The notes beneath the pieces are model-generated. The model was not told the origin of the DNA and did not search any database. It saw only the letters and a program-made list of their open reading frames with translations. The position numbers were made by a program, and so were the translations under genes. Source: Bacteroidia bacterium (GTDB lineage Bacteria; Bacteroidota; Bacteroidia; Flavobacteriales; Flavobacteriaceae). From it: DNA of 64,000 nucleotides. The stretch covers positions 124,001-188,000 of the forward strand of contig JAUIMB010000005.1 in assembly GCA_030432635.1 (NCBI GenBank). Direction: 5' to 3'. Each line of letters opens with the position of its first letter. Positions within the stretch are counted from its first letter, which is position 1. Positions 23,501 to 31,800 of the stretch are shown here, piece by piece.

Positions 23501-24918
23501 ACATCATGCTTTTTTGCCAAATTGATAAGCACTGGATTGACGCGATTTTCATCTTCCTGATGGTGTCGCATGAGTTCGACATATAAGTCGTCACCAAAAG
23601 TATCTTTCCACCATACCAAAGCTTCTTCTGCTTGGTTCTCACCAACGTTTAGCACTTTACTTGGCACTTCACCGTAGAGATTACCTGTTAGACAAATTAA
23701 ATGTTCTTTATATTGTGCGATAAGTTGTTTATCAATTCTTGGCAGATAATAAAACCCATCTACAAAGGCATGTGAAGACAACTTTGCAAGATTGTGATAC
23801 CCTTGTTTGTTCTTGGCAATGAGCACAATTTGATAGCCATTATCCTTTCGGGTTTTATCCTTATGATCTTCACAAACAAAGAATTCGCATCCAATAATTG
23901 GCTTAATTTCCTTAAGATCAGTAGGTGTTCCCTTTTCTTTTGCTTCGGAAATTTTCGACTTTATTGCTTTGTTATGATTATTAACGGCTTTTACAAAGTG
24001 AAAGGCACCCATCATATTGGCATGATCGGTTAAGGCTACCGCAGGCATTTTGTGTTCAGCTGCAGCAGACACCAAATCAGCTACACTTATGGTAGATTGC
24101 AATACTGAAAACTGTGAGTGATTATGCAGGTGTACAAAATCGACATCAGCCAAATCAGACATATTGACTTTGATTTCTGCCTCTGAGATCTCATCGGTCT
24201 GAAGTTTTTGTAGTCTTTCATTAATCTTGGCACTTTCCCGTTTAAGATTAATGTGCTTTAAGCCAATTAATTGGATGGTTTGCGGATTCGCCTCATTGAA
24301 TCTTTCAAAATAATCTGGTTGAACGTCGAGTTCTTCCTTGGTATATTCTCCCAAACGCACAAGCTCAAAAAAGCAACGTGTGGTAGCTTCAACATCTGCT
24401 GTTGCATTGTGAGCTTCGGCAAAAGGTGTATCAAACAAATGCTGATGCAACTCGGTCAATGTTGGAAGTTTAAACTTTCCGCCACGTCCACCAGGAATTT
24501 TGCACAATTCGGCAGTATGCTCGGTACAGGTATCTAAAACGGGTAGGTTTTGAAGCTGATTGGCTATATCTGTCCTAACAAATTCAGCTCCCATGATATT
24601 GAGGTCAAATCCAACATTTTGACCAACAACAAACTTGGTTTTTGAAAGTGCCACATTGAATTTTTTCAAAACGTCTTCTAACGCAACTCCTTTTTCCTCT
24701 GCTAACTCGGTCGAAATACCATGGATTTTCTCAGCATCATAAGGAATATTAAATCCGTCAGGCTTGACCAAATAATCCTGATGGTCAATACATTTGCCCA
24801 TATCGTCATGTAATTGCCAAGCAATTTGGATACATCGAGGCCAATTATCAACATCGGTAATTGGTGCATCCCATCGTTTTGGCAATCCTGTAGTTTCGGT
24901 ATCAAAAATTAAGTACAT
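20530..24918 (-). CDS. dnaE: DNA polymerase III alpha subunit with fused N-terminal exonuclease
   Basis: 1462 residues. Residues 1-190 are a DnaQ-like 3'-5' exonuclease of the DEDDh type (FDTETTG at 5-11, HNATADVEAT with His170 and Asp175). A linker is followed by the PHP domain (HLHNHSQFSVL, about 263). Next comes the family C polymerase with catalytic PDIDIDFDDEGR, then tandem HhH and OB-fold regions near the C-terminus. This is the main replicative polymerase. The fused proofreading domain is typical of this lineage, replacing a separate epsilon subunit. Monocistronic. Confidence 0.95.
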   Translation of the reverse strand: MYLIFDTETTGLPKRWDAPITDVDNWPRCIQIAWQLHDDMGKCIDHQDYLVKPDGFNIPYDAEKIHGISTELAEEKGVALEDVLKKFNVALSKTKFVVGQNVGFDLNIMGAEFVRTDIANQLQNLPVLDTCTEHTAELCKIPGGRGGKFKLPTLTELHQHLFDTPFAEAHNATADVEATTRCFFELVRLGEYTKEELDVQPDYFERFNEANPQTIQLIGLKHINLKRESAKINERLQKLQTDEISEAEIKVNMSDLADVDFVHLHNHSQFSVLQSTISVADLVSAAAEHKMPAVALTDHANMMGAFHFVKAVNNHNKAIKSKISEAKEKGTPTDLKEIKPIIGCEFFVCEDHKDKTRKDNGYQIVLIAKNKQGYHNLAKLSSHAFVDGFYYLPRIDKQLIAQYKEHLICLTGNLYGEVPSKVLNVGENQAEEALVWWKDTFGDDLYVELMRHHQEDENRVNPVLINLAKKHDVKTIATNNTYYCKQEDANAHDILLCVKDGEKQATPIGRGRGYRYGLPNQEYYFKSSEEMKALFRDIPEAITNIQEVVDKVEAYQLARDVLLPAFDIPEEFKDGADIADGGKRGENAYLRHLTYEGAKKRYGKDLTDEVKERLDFELSVIENTGYPGYFLIVEDFIREARNMDVSVGPGRGSAAGSVVAYCLWITNIDPLKYDLLFERFLNPDRISMPDIDIDFDDEGRSRVMDYVIEKYGANQVAQIITYGTMAAKSSIRDTARVLDLPLFDADRIAKLIPTMSKLNKIFGLDEKELSKKFRAEDLEKVNQLLNIADGDDLESETVNLARTLEGSVRNTGIHACGVIITPDDITKFVPVATAKDSDLYVTQFDNSVVEDAGLLKMDFLGLKTLTLIKDTVKIVKAKHGIQLDPESFPLDDEKTYELFQRGETVGVFQYESPGMQKHLRELKPTVFEDLIAMNALYRPGPMEYIPSFTRRKHGDEDIEYDLPAMEEYLKETYGITVYQEQVMLLSQKLADFTKGEADVLRKAMGKKQIAVLDKMKPKFIAQAEANGHDAKVLEKVWKDWEAFASYAFNKSHSTCYAWIAYQTAYLKAHYPAEYMAAVLSNNMNDIKQVTFFMEECKRMRLDVLGPDVNESYYKFSVNQDGAVRFGMGAIKGVGHGAVKTIVKNRKEDGPYKSIFDLAKRIDLRAANKKAFENLALAGGFDGFGDTHRAQYFHDEGDGITFLEKAIKYGAKHQENENSAQVSLFGASSEVQIAEPVVPPCEEWGTMEKLAQEKEVVGVYISGHPLDDFKVEMQTFCNANIALFNELENYVNRELTFGGVVTDIQHRVSKQGKGWAAFTVEDYTDSFEFRIFGEEYLKFRHFLVKNSFVYVRAFIREGWVNRDTGKKSDPRIQFNNFQLLHDVMDTYAKKLSIQLNIKDLQAKRITVLQDLLKMHQGEKALNFIVYDNDEKIKLNMPSRKQKVKISQELLDGLAYNDVKFKLN

Positions 24919-25042
24919 AAATCAAGTTACGTTGTTGTTGATTTGCAGTAATACTTGCACAAACCCATTCTATAAAAACTAGTTTATAAAACTACGAAGA
25001 AACTCCTCTTTTGTAAAGTGAAGTTATGAACAATTGTAAACA

Positions 25043-25072
25043 AAAAAGTCAGCTTTTTTAAGCTGACTTTTT
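25043..25072. terminator. Strong bidirectional-type terminator
   Basis: A 13-bp perfect stem (AAAAAGTCAGCTT / AAGCTGACTTTTT) with a TTTT loop lies 16 bases after the stop of the minus-strand DUF2383 gene, which it terminates before the dnaE promoter. Confidence 0.9.
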
Positions 25073-25088
25073 ATAGTTGATCTCTCGA

Positions 25089-25538
25089 TTAGGAAACGAG
25101 TTCTTCTTGAACCTTTTCTGTATTGATAGCTGACTGTATGGCATTTTTATGCTTCAGTAAGAGCTTGTCGATACTTGGCGGCATATTCGGTTCTGTAATG
25201 AGTTGATTATAGTCTTCCAGGCTCGCTTTTTCGCCTCTGATAGCTTCCTCTAGTATGGCCTCTTCATTATTTGAACTGAACACAGATTTTAAGGTCATCC
25301 AATTACGATGCAAAGTTCCTTTTAGGCTTCCTGAGTCTTCAGGAATCTCACCATATTGTAAGATTTCGGTTCTTAACTCTTTTGCAAACTCGCTACGCTC
25401 TGACGCTCTCTTTTTGAAAAACATCTTTAGTCGGTCACTATCAATATTATCGATGGCGTTCAAGTAGCCCTTTTCGGCATCGTAGTTTTTGACCAACAAT
25501 TCATTTAACTTATTTGAAATTTCTTCTGAATACTTCAT
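25089..25538 (-). CDS. PA2169-type four-helix-bundle protein (DUF2383)
   Basis: 149 residues, all helical and highly charged. The pattern NELLVKNYDAEKGYLNAIDNI then DRLKMFFKKRASERSEFAKEL and later GSLKGTLHRNWMTLKS matches the DUF2383 ferritin-like bundle. These are often stress-induced in gammaproteobacteria and Bacteroidota, with no defined biochemical role. Single gene with a strong terminator. Confidence 0.85.
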   Translation of the reverse strand: MKYSEEISNKLNELLVKNYDAEKGYLNAIDNIDSDRLKMFFKKRASERSEFAKELRTEILQYGEIPEDSGSLKGTLHRNWMTLKSVFSSNNEEAILEEAIRGEKASLEDYNQLITEPNMPPSIDKLLLKHKNAIQSAINTEKVQEELVS

Positions 25539-25675
25539 TTTTTCTCTTACATTTTAATTTCAATACTTTTTTTTGAGATGCGTATTGTTTCACATCGCTT
25601 ATAAAACCTAAGAAAAAACCTAGGGAAAATCAATCAAATTAACAGGTTTAACATAGATTTAAAGTTTATTAACAA

Positions 25676-25706
25676 AAAAAGCCCAGACATATGGTCTAGG
25701 CTTTTT
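25676..25706 (-). terminator. Terminator after lipoprotein gene
   Basis: AAAAAGCC-c-AGAC pairs with GTCT-a-GGCTTTTT (one mismatch). It is located 19 bases beyond the stop of the lipoprotein gene at 25725. Confidence 0.75.
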
Positions 25707-25724
25707 ACTTTCTAATTTTCGTTT

Positions 25725-26930
25725 TTACATATCATCTAAATAATCTGGTGTACCATCACCATCGGTATCCAGGGCATCATCTGGATTTCCATCCATATTT
25801 GGATCTGCATCCTCATTCGACGTAGAAATACCGTCACCATCATCATCATCATCTAAATAATCAACTTCACCATCACCATCGGTGTCGGTAGGATTCCCTT
25901 CATTATCCGTAGTTTCAAAAATGGTCAAAACACCATCGCCATCATCATCATCATCCAAGTAATTTGGAATGGTATCTCCATCAGTATCATCATTGTCCAA
26001 ATTCATATCTCCATCAAAATCCTCAAAAATATTTGGAATACCGTCATTGTCATCATCTCCACAATCAAGATCGTCCAAAATTGCCTGTATACTTCCATCT
26101 TCATCACCACAGGCGGTAATTTGCTCTTGGAGATATGCGGCATAGGCATCACAAGTATCTGCATAATTCCCAATGGTAGCTGCTTCATATGCCACTTGTG
26201 CTGTGGCCGAATTTTGTTCAGCATACGCACAAGGAAACACACAATTGTTTAAATCATCAATGAGCATTTGTATACTGCCATCAGGATCGTCACAAATGTT
26301 CATTTGAATTTCCAACGCACTAACATAATTGTTACATGCCGTCACAAAAGCCTGGCTGTCGATATATTCCAATTGAGTTGAAAAGGTTGCTTCATATGCC
26401 ATTTGTGCAGTTTCTGCGCCTTCTTGTGCCTCTTCACAAGTTGGTTCACCGTTTGGAATGCTACCTGAGACTAAAGGCACTCTAAAAAACACGCCTTCAT
26501 TATAACCGATGGAATTGAGACCAGCCTCATCAAAGGCAAGAAACTGAAATGATCCAGTAAAAGTGCCATTGACGATTTCATCTATTTCAACAAAACCTAA
26601 TTCTGGATATACGGAAACGCTTTCGTCAGGTTCATTATTCGTAGAGTAAACGGTTCCTTCAGCATCTATGTAACGTGCTTCTCGAGAATTCACATTTCCA
26701 AGGATATATCTACCAACTGCTACAGTAGGAATTATCAATTCAACGGTTTCGACATTATTGCTTCCAACAATAGTCAAAACTCCATTATTGTTTATCGAGG
26801 CGTTGGTATACTCGGCAATCCAGAGTCCATATTCCCTGTTTCCTTGAAATGCAGGAGTATTATACTCCAGTTCATCACCACAACTAAAAACGGTTATTAC
26901 GGTTATGAGTAGTATTATTAATCTTTTCAT
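25725..26930 (-). CDS. Lipoprotein with DUF6252-like domain, Cys repeats and Ca-binding tail
   Basis: 401 residues. The lipobox gives lipidated Cys17 (VFSCG). Residues 20-155 resemble the DUF6252 family of Flavobacteriia (TPAFQG...GLWIAEY). Two tandem repeats follow, Cys165-Cys230 and Cys234-Cys290. Each carries AxxAQxAYEA, an internal cysteine pair and DGSIQxxxDDL before the last Cys. The C-terminus (291-401) is a run of thrombospondin-type-3-like calcium-binding repeats (DxDxDGxxDxxD). It is probably displayed on the outer membrane and rigidified by calcium. No enzyme signature is seen. Confidence 0.75.
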   Translation of the reverse strand: MKRLIILLITVITVFSCGDELEYNTPAFQGNREYGLWIAEYTNASINNNGVLTIVGSNNVETVELIIPTVAVGRYILGNVNSREARYIDAEGTVYSTNNEPDESVSVYPELGFVEIDEIVNGTFTGSFQFLAFDEAGLNSIGYNEGVFFRVPLVSGSIPNGEPTCEEAQEGAETAQMAYEATFSTQLEYIDSQAFVTACNNYVSALEIQMNICDDPDGSIQMLIDDLNNCVFPCAYAEQNSATAQVAYEAATIGNYADTCDAYAAYLQEQITACGDEDGSIQAILDDLDCGDDDNDGIPNIFEDFDGDMNLDNDDTDGDTIPNYLDDDDDGDGVLTIFETTDNEGNPTDTDGDGEVDYLDDDDDGDGISTSNEDADPNMDGNPDDALDTDGDGTPDYLDDM

Positions 26931-27043
26931 TAGTATGGTTTTTCTTCTTCTTTAACAATCAAAAATTGAAAGATTCTATATAACGTATTAGGACTCCCAA
27001 AAGTATAATAAAATTTCAATATACTTAAATTTCAAATAAAATG

Positions 27044-27072
27044 TTGAGAATTAAATTAATGTAGTATCTTTG
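27044..27072 (+). promoter_or_regulatory. Promoter of rpsP
   Basis: A textbook Bacteroidota promoter: TTG at 27044-27046 and TATCTTTG at 27065-27072, with 18 bases between. The start is predicted near 27077. The leader of about 78 bases contains GGCCTTATTAATAATCGAGGTCGAG before the ATG. Confidence 0.8.
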
Positions 27073-27154
27073 CGCCCGCCTATTAGAGATAAATGAAATA
27101 TCGGATAGGCCTTATTAATAATCGAGGTCGAGCACCTCACAAATTAATTATAAT

Positions 27155-27673
27155 ATGCCTGTAAAAATTAGATTACAAAGACACGGTAAAAAAGGAAAAC
27201 CTTATTATTGGATCGTTGCAGCTGATGCACGAGCAAAGAGAGATGGTAAATACCTAGAAAAATTGGGTGCTTACAATCCAAACACAAATCCAGCAACTGT
27301 AGAATTAGATGTTGATGGAGCGGTAAAATGGTTGCAAAATGGTGCACAACCAACTGATACAGCAAGAGCCTTGTTGTCGTACAAAGGTGCATTACTTAAA
27401 AATCATTTAGCTGGTGGTGTTAAAAAAGGTGCACTTACTGAAGAACAAGCGCAAGCCAAGTTTGATGCATGGTTAGAAGAAAAAGGTGCAAAAATCCAAG
27501 CTAAAGCTGATGGATTAACTGAAGCCAAAGCTAAAGCCAAAGCGGAAGCCTTAGCGGCTGAAAAAGCTGTTAATGATGCTAGAATTGCTGCTGCAGCTCC
27601 TGTTGAAGAGGAAGCACCAGAAGCAGAAGCACAAGTTGAAGATGAAGTGACTGCTTCAAACGAAGAAGAATAA
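27155..27673 (+). CDS. rpsP: 30S ribosomal protein S16 with extended C-terminus
   Basis: 172 residues. The first 80 or so are canonical S16 (MPVKIRLQRHGKKGKPYYWI, DARAKRDGKYLEKLGAYNP). The remainder is an Ala/Lys/Glu-rich helical tail (AKAKAEALAAEKAVNDARIAA, then an acidic end) about as long as the core. Such tails are usual in this phylum. It is followed by a terminator and then rimM, as in many bacteria where S16 and RimM are neighbours. Confidence 0.95.
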   Translation: MPVKIRLQRHGKKGKPYYWIVAADARAKRDGKYLEKLGAYNPNTNPATVELDVDGAVKWLQNGAQPTDTARALLSYKGALLKNHLAGGVKKGALTEEQAQAKFDAWLEEKGAKIQAKADGLTEAKAKAKAEALAAEKAVNDARIAAAAPVEEEAPEAEAQVEDEVTASNEEE

Positions 27674-27695
27674 AAATTAATTTTTTATACTTTTA

Positions 27696-27728
27696 AACTC
27701 CGATACCATGTGTCGGAGTTTTTTTATT
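27696..27728 (+). terminator. Terminator of rpsP
   Basis: AACTCCGA pairs with TCGGAGTT around a short loop, followed by TTTTTTT. It separates rpsP from rimM. Confidence 0.85.
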
Positions 27729-27731
27729 CTT

Positions 27732-27780
27732 AAGTGTCGCATCGAGCGCAGTCGAGATGTAATTAACCGACCTGACACTT
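27732..27780. repeat. Intergenic repeat with GAGCGCAGTCGAG core
   Basis: The outer arms AAGTGTC (27732-27738) and GACACTT (27774-27780) are inverted. The interior CATCGAGCGCAGTCGAGATG is an imperfect inverted repeat. The GAGCGCAGTCGAG core is a motif seen widely between genes in Flavobacteriaceae (from memory). Only one clear copy is in the window. Confidence 0.45.
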
Positions 27781-27815
27781 TAGTAATAATTATCGACTGC
27801 ATTTGAATAGACAAT

Positions 27816-28346
27816 ATGAAAAAAGAAGACTGTTTTTTTCTTGGTAAAATTGTAAAAAAGTACAGCTACAAAGGTGAACTATTGGTAAAACTTGATACCG
27901 ATGAACCTGAACTTTATGAAAATATGGCATCAGTTTTTGTAGAAGTTCGAAATAATTTGGTGCCTTTTTTTATTGAATCCTCTCAACTTCATAAGTCAGA
28001 ATTGTTACGTATCAAATTTGAGGATGTTGACACTGAAGGAGATGCCGAAGCACTATTAAAATGTGATTTGTACTTACCCTTGGAATTCTTACCGAAATTG
28101 GATGACGACAAGTTCTATTTCCATGAAATCATCGGCTTTCAAATTGATGATAAGAATTTTGGACCTGTTGGAATTATCAAAGCGGTTAACGACTTAACAG
28201 CACAGTCACTTTTTGAAATTGATCGTAATGGCATAGAAATTTTAATCCCAATGAACGACGAGTTCATTGTAAAGGTCGATAAGCCCAACAGAACCATTAT
28301 AGTTGAAACACCTGAAGGCCTTATTGACTTGTATTTGAATGAGTGA
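27816..28346 (+). CDS. rimM: Ribosome maturation factor RimM
   Basis: 176 residues. N-terminal RimM beta-barrel (FFLGKIVKKYSYKGELLVKLDTDEPE) and C-terminal PRC-barrel (FYFHEIIGFQIDD...GPVGIIKAVNDLTAQSLFEI, then IPMNDEFIVKVD). It binds S19 and assists assembly of the 30S head. Its placement after rpsP is the classical S16-RimM-TrmD order, but here trmD does not follow. Confidence 0.95.
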   Translation: MKKEDCFFLGKIVKKYSYKGELLVKLDTDEPELYENMASVFVEVRNNLVPFFIESSQLHKSELLRIKFEDVDTEGDAEALLKCDLYLPLEFLPKLDDDKFYFHEIIGFQIDDKNFGPVGIIKAVNDLTAQSLFEIDRNGIEILIPMNDEFIVKVDKPNRTIIVETPEGLIDLYLNE

Positions 28347-28421
28347 TGTCACTCCTAACAAAATAATGCGTCTAAAAATGAGATTGCCACAATCATCACC
28401 TTCGCAATACTAAGACTTAGT

Positions 28422-29135
28422 ATGAATAAGCCTTTTCAATTCAAACAGTTTACAGTTAGTCAAGACCAATGCGCCATGAAAATTGGTACAGATGGTGTGC
28501 TTTTGGGTGCTTGGGCTTCCATAAATCAGCATCCATTTTCTATTTTGGATATTGGAGCGGGCACAGGAGTTTTGTCGCTTATGTTAGCCCAACGTAGTCA
28601 TGCTGAAGTCATTGAAGCCATAGAGATTGATGCTCAGGCATACGAACAATGTGTGGATAACTTTGAGCACTCACCATGGAATGACCGATTGTTTTGCTAC
28701 CATGCCTCTCTTCAAGAATTTGTTCAGGAGATTGAAGACACCTACGATTTGATTGTATGCAATCCTCCTTTTTATACCGAAGATTTTAAAACACAAAACA
28801 AACAACGGGATTTGGCAAGATTTGAAGATGCTATGCCCTTTGAGCATTTGATTTATGCAGTTTCCAAATTATTATCTGAAAACGGTATATTTTCTTTGAT
28901 TTTACCTTTTTCAGAGGAGCAACAGTTTATCGCTCTATCTTCTGAAATCGGGTTATTTCCAAAACGAATCACACGTATCAAAGGCACACCTTTAGCAACT
29001 ATTAAACGAAGCTTGATGGAATTCTCATTTCAAAAAACCGAAGTAAGCACTTCAGATTTAGTCATAGAAACTGCTCGCCATCAACACACTCAAGATTATA
29101 TGCAATTAACGAAGGATTTTTACCTGAAAATGTAG
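28422..29135 (+). CDS. trmN6: tRNA1(Val) (adenine37-N6)-methyltransferase
   Basis: 237 residues. A Rossmann methyltransferase with motif I ILDIGAGTGVLSLMLAQ and the N6-adenine catalytic motif NPPFY (DLIVCNPPFY). The N-terminal FKQFTVSQDQCAMKIGTDGVLLGAWA is diagnostic of the YfiC/TrmN6 family. It modifies A37 of tRNA-Val. It lies 75 bases after rimM on the same strand. Confidence 0.92.
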   Translation: MNKPFQFKQFTVSQDQCAMKIGTDGVLLGAWASINQHPFSILDIGAGTGVLSLMLAQRSHAEVIEAIEIDAQAYEQCVDNFEHSPWNDRLFCYHASLQEFVQEIEDTYDLIVCNPPFYTEDFKTQNKQRDLARFEDAMPFEHLIYAVSKLLSENGIFSLILPFSEEQQFIALSSEIGLFPKRITRIKGTPLATIKRSLMEFSFQKTEVSTSDLVIETARHQHTQDYMQLTKDFYLKM

Positions 29136-29143
29136 CTTTAAAA

Positions 29144-29174
29144 TTGTTATCTGAAAACGTTTTCGTTACTTTTG
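29144..29174 (+). promoter_or_regulatory. Promoter of the acyl-CoA dehydrogenase gene
   Basis: TTG at 29144-29146 and an exact TACTTTTG at 29167-29174, with 20 bases between. An AACGTTTT-type palindrome (GAAAACGTTTTC, 29153-29164) lies inside the spacer and may be an operator. Confidence 0.65.
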
Positions 29175-29248
29175 ACCCGCAATGTTGTTTTAATAAAACA
29201 CCATTACCTAATACTGTGTTTTAACAAACTTTTCAAAACGATTTTATC

Positions 29249-30427
29249 ATGAAGCCAGATTTATTCGAAGCGCCTGATTATTATAACTTAGACGAATTAT
29301 TATCCGAAGAACATAAATTAGTTCGTGATGCTGCCCGAGAATGGGTTAAACGTGATGTATCACCAATCATAGAAGAATATGCGCAAAAAGCTGAATTTCC
29401 AGACCAAATTATAAGTGGTTTAGCTGAGATTGGAGCCTTCGGACCTTATATTCCTGAAGAATATGGAGGTGCTGGTTTAGATCAAATCTCATATGGACTC
29501 ATCATGCAGGAAATAGAGCGTGGTGACTCAGGTGTTAGAAGTACAGCGTCTGTGCAGTCCTCTTTAGTCATGTACCCAATTTGGAAGTATGGCACCGAAG
29601 AACAGCGCCTAAAATACTTACCGAAATTAGCTTCGGGCGAATGGATGGGTTCTTTTGGTCTGACCGAACCTGATCATGGATCAAATCCTGGAGGCATGAC
29701 CACCAATTTTAAAGATATGGGTGACCATTATTTACTAAATGGAGCGAAAATGTGGATTTCAAACGCACCGTTTTGTCAAGTTGCTGTAGTTTGGGCAAAG
29801 AATGAAGAAGGTCGTATTCACGGTTTAATTGTTGAGCGAGGCATGGAAGGCTTCTCAACTCCTGAAACACATAATAAATGGTCGCTTCGTGCAAGCGCTA
29901 CTGGCGAATTGATTTTTGACAATGTAAAGGTACCAAAAGACAACTTACTGCCTAACAAATCGGGTCTTGGTGCACCATTAGGATGCCTAGACTCTGCTCG
30001 ATATGGTATTGCTTGGGGAGCAATTGGTGCTGCTATGGATTGCTACGACACTGCGCTTCGCTACAGTAAAGAACGCATTCAATTTGGAAAGCCTATTGGC
30101 CAATTCCAACTGCAACAAAAGAAATTGGCTGAAATGATCACCGAAATCACCAAAGCCCAAATGCTGACATGGCGATTAGGTGTATTACGCAATGAAGGCA
30201 AGGCGACGTCTGCACAAATTTCAATGGCAAAACGAAATAATGTTGAAATGGCCATTAATATAGCTCGTGAAGCTAGACAGATGTTGGGTGGCATGGGAAT
30301 TACAGGTGAATACAGTATTATGCGTCATTCAATGAACCTAGAAAGTGTGATCACTTATGAAGGCACACACGACATACACCTACTGATCACTGGATTGGAT
30401 GTTACTGGACTCAATGCGTTCAAGTAA
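29249..30427 (+). CDS. Acyl-CoA dehydrogenase, glutaryl-CoA dehydrogenase-like
   Basis: 392 residues. The acyl-CoA dehydrogenase fold has FGLTEPDHGSNPGGM for flavin binding and catalytic Glu371 in ITYEGTHDIHLLI, the position and context of glutaryl-CoA dehydrogenase. The RQMLGGMGITGEYSIMRH block is also GCDH-like. It oxidises and probably decarboxylates glutaryl-CoA in lysine degradation. The saccharopine dehydrogenase gene at 56880 suggests lysine catabolism is present, but the two are far apart. Confidence 0.85.
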   Translation: MKPDLFEAPDYYNLDELLSEEHKLVRDAAREWVKRDVSPIIEEYAQKAEFPDQIISGLAEIGAFGPYIPEEYGGAGLDQISYGLIMQEIERGDSGVRSTASVQSSLVMYPIWKYGTEEQRLKYLPKLASGEWMGSFGLTEPDHGSNPGGMTTNFKDMGDHYLLNGAKMWISNAPFCQVAVVWAKNEEGRIHGLIVERGMEGFSTPETHNKWSLRASATGELIFDNVKVPKDNLLPNKSGLGAPLGCLDSARYGIAWGAIGAAMDCYDTALRYSKERIQFGKPIGQFQLQQKKLAEMITEITKAQMLTWRLGVLRNEGKATSAQISMAKRNNVEMAINIAREARQMLGGMGITGEYSIMRHSMNLESVITYEGTHDIHLLITGLDVTGLNAFK

Positions 30428-30464
30428 ATAATCCCAAGAAAGTCAACAAATAAAACACCATATT

Positions 30465-30492
30465 AAAATGCTTCTCATTTGAGGAGCATTTT
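30465..30492 (+). terminator. Terminator of acyl-CoA dehydrogenase gene
   Basis: AAAATGCTTCTC pairs with GAGGAGCATTTT (one wobble) around ATTT, followed by more T residues. Confidence 0.85.
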
Positions 30493-30509
30493 TTAATTAC
30501 ATTTACTAA

Positions 30510-31412
30510 ATGTTTTCAGCACGAAAAAGATTAGACAAAGCTTATAAAGAGGCTAAAGTTGTTCCTTTTAACAACAGCAGCAAATTTATTCTGTTTAGTG
30601 ATTGCCATCGTGGTGATAATAGTTTTGCAGATGATTTTGCCAATAATCGAAACATCTATTTTCACGCATTAAAGCATTATTATGCTGAAGGATTTAGCTA
30701 TTGTGAATTGGGAGATGGTGATGAACTATGGGAAAATCTTTCGTTTGAGTCCGTTTTTAATGCGCATAAAAACGTGTACATGCTTATGAAATTATTTCAT
30801 GAGCAGAATCGTTTGCACATGATTTGGGGAAATCATGATATGGTATATCGAGACCCGAGTTATGTTGAAAAACACCTATCGACTTATTTCGACCCAAAAA
30901 CAGGTGAGGACATAGAGCTCTTTTGCGACATTACCTACAATGAAGCTGTGGTTCTAAAGCATTCTGAAACTGGACAGGAGTTATTTTTAACCCATGGACA
31001 TCAAGCCGATTGGTGGAATTATCTCTTTTGGAAATGGAGTCGATTTATGGTGCGTATTTTATGGAAACCACTGAATGTAATGGGTATTGCTGATCCAACA
31101 AGTCCTGCAAAAAATTACAAGGAACTCATAAAGGTTGAACGACGTACCAAAAAATGGATTGCAGAAAACGACAATCTTATCACTATTGCTGGTCATACCC
31201 ATCGACCTCGTTTTCCTGAACCAGGCGACATTGCATTCTTTAATGATGGAAGCTGTGTACATCCTCGAAGTATCACGGGATTGGAGATTGAAAATGGTGC
31301 CATTTCCTTAATCAAATGGCAGATTGCCACAACCGACGATGGTACCTTAAAAATAGTTAGGGTGTTGTTGGAAGGCCCAAGAAAATTGATTGATTATAAA
31401 ACAAGCGGTTGA
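30510..31412 (+). CDS. Metallophosphoesterase family protein
   Basis: 300 residues. Calcineurin-like phosphoesterase motifs appear in order: FSDCHRG (DxH), GDGDELWENL (GDxxD), IWGNHDM (GNHD), THGHQAD (GHxx) and AGHTHRPRFP (GHTH). These give the full two-metal site. The overall type is like LpxH or YfcE relatives, but the substrate is undetermined. Its start follows the preceding terminator by 17 bases. Confidence 0.88.
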   Translation: MFSARKRLDKAYKEAKVVPFNNSSKFILFSDCHRGDNSFADDFANNRNIYFHALKHYYAEGFSYCELGDGDELWENLSFESVFNAHKNVYMLMKLFHEQNRLHMIWGNHDMVYRDPSYVEKHLSTYFDPKTGEDIELFCDITYNEAVVLKHSETGQELFLTHGHQADWWNYLFWKWSRFMVRILWKPLNVMGIADPTSPAKNYKELIKVERRTKKWIAENDNLITIAGHTHRPRFPEPGDIAFFNDGSCVHPRSITGLEIENGAISLIKWQIATTDDGTLKIVRVLLEGPRKLIDYKTSG

Positions 31413-31414
31413 TA

Positions 31415-31741
31415 CTAAGTCTTTTTTAATTTTGCCCTACGAGCATTTGCTTTCATATGTGAAATTTTATGTAGCACTGTTATTTTATCTGTATAGGTTT
31501 CACTTCGCCCCAATATATCATTACTATTTGGCTCCATAAATTCGTAACACCAACTACCACAACTTAAATTTTTAATGTGATAGAATAGATCGTTATGACA
31601 TATACGTCGCATTAGACGAATCATTCGAAGGCATTCGACTCTAGAGTTAAAAGACTTACTAACAAATTCGATCTTATCATCACATTTAAATAGAATTCTA
31701 TGATGATTGGGCTTTAATGTGTATACTACAAAAACTGCCAT
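31415..31741 (-). CDS. DUF1508/YegP-like protein
   Basis: 108 residues from ATG 31741; an in-frame TTG 9 bases earlier is less likely. The second half, WCYEFMEPNSNDILGRSETYTDKITVLHKI, resembles the DUF1508 repeat (YxF-x3-N-x3-I-x-x-SExY). The first half (VYTLKPNHHRILFKCDDKIEFVSKSF) looks like a degenerate first copy. Function unknown. It is convergent with the phosphoesterase gene, 2 bases apart. Confidence 0.55.
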   Translation of the reverse strand: MAVFVVYTLKPNHHRILFKCDDKIEFVSKSFNSRVECLRMIRLMRRICHNDLFYHIKNLSCGSWCYEFMEPNSNDILGRSETYTDKITVLHKISHMKANARRAKLKKT

Positions 31742-31800
31742 AATAAACAATTGCTTATGGCAATACCTACGGAAATAAGATTAGATTGGTTTTAAAACAA

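Noticed and set aside
28341-28354. GAGTGATGTCACTC palindrome at the rimM stop
   Set aside because: Short, without T tract or nearby promoter; likely chance.
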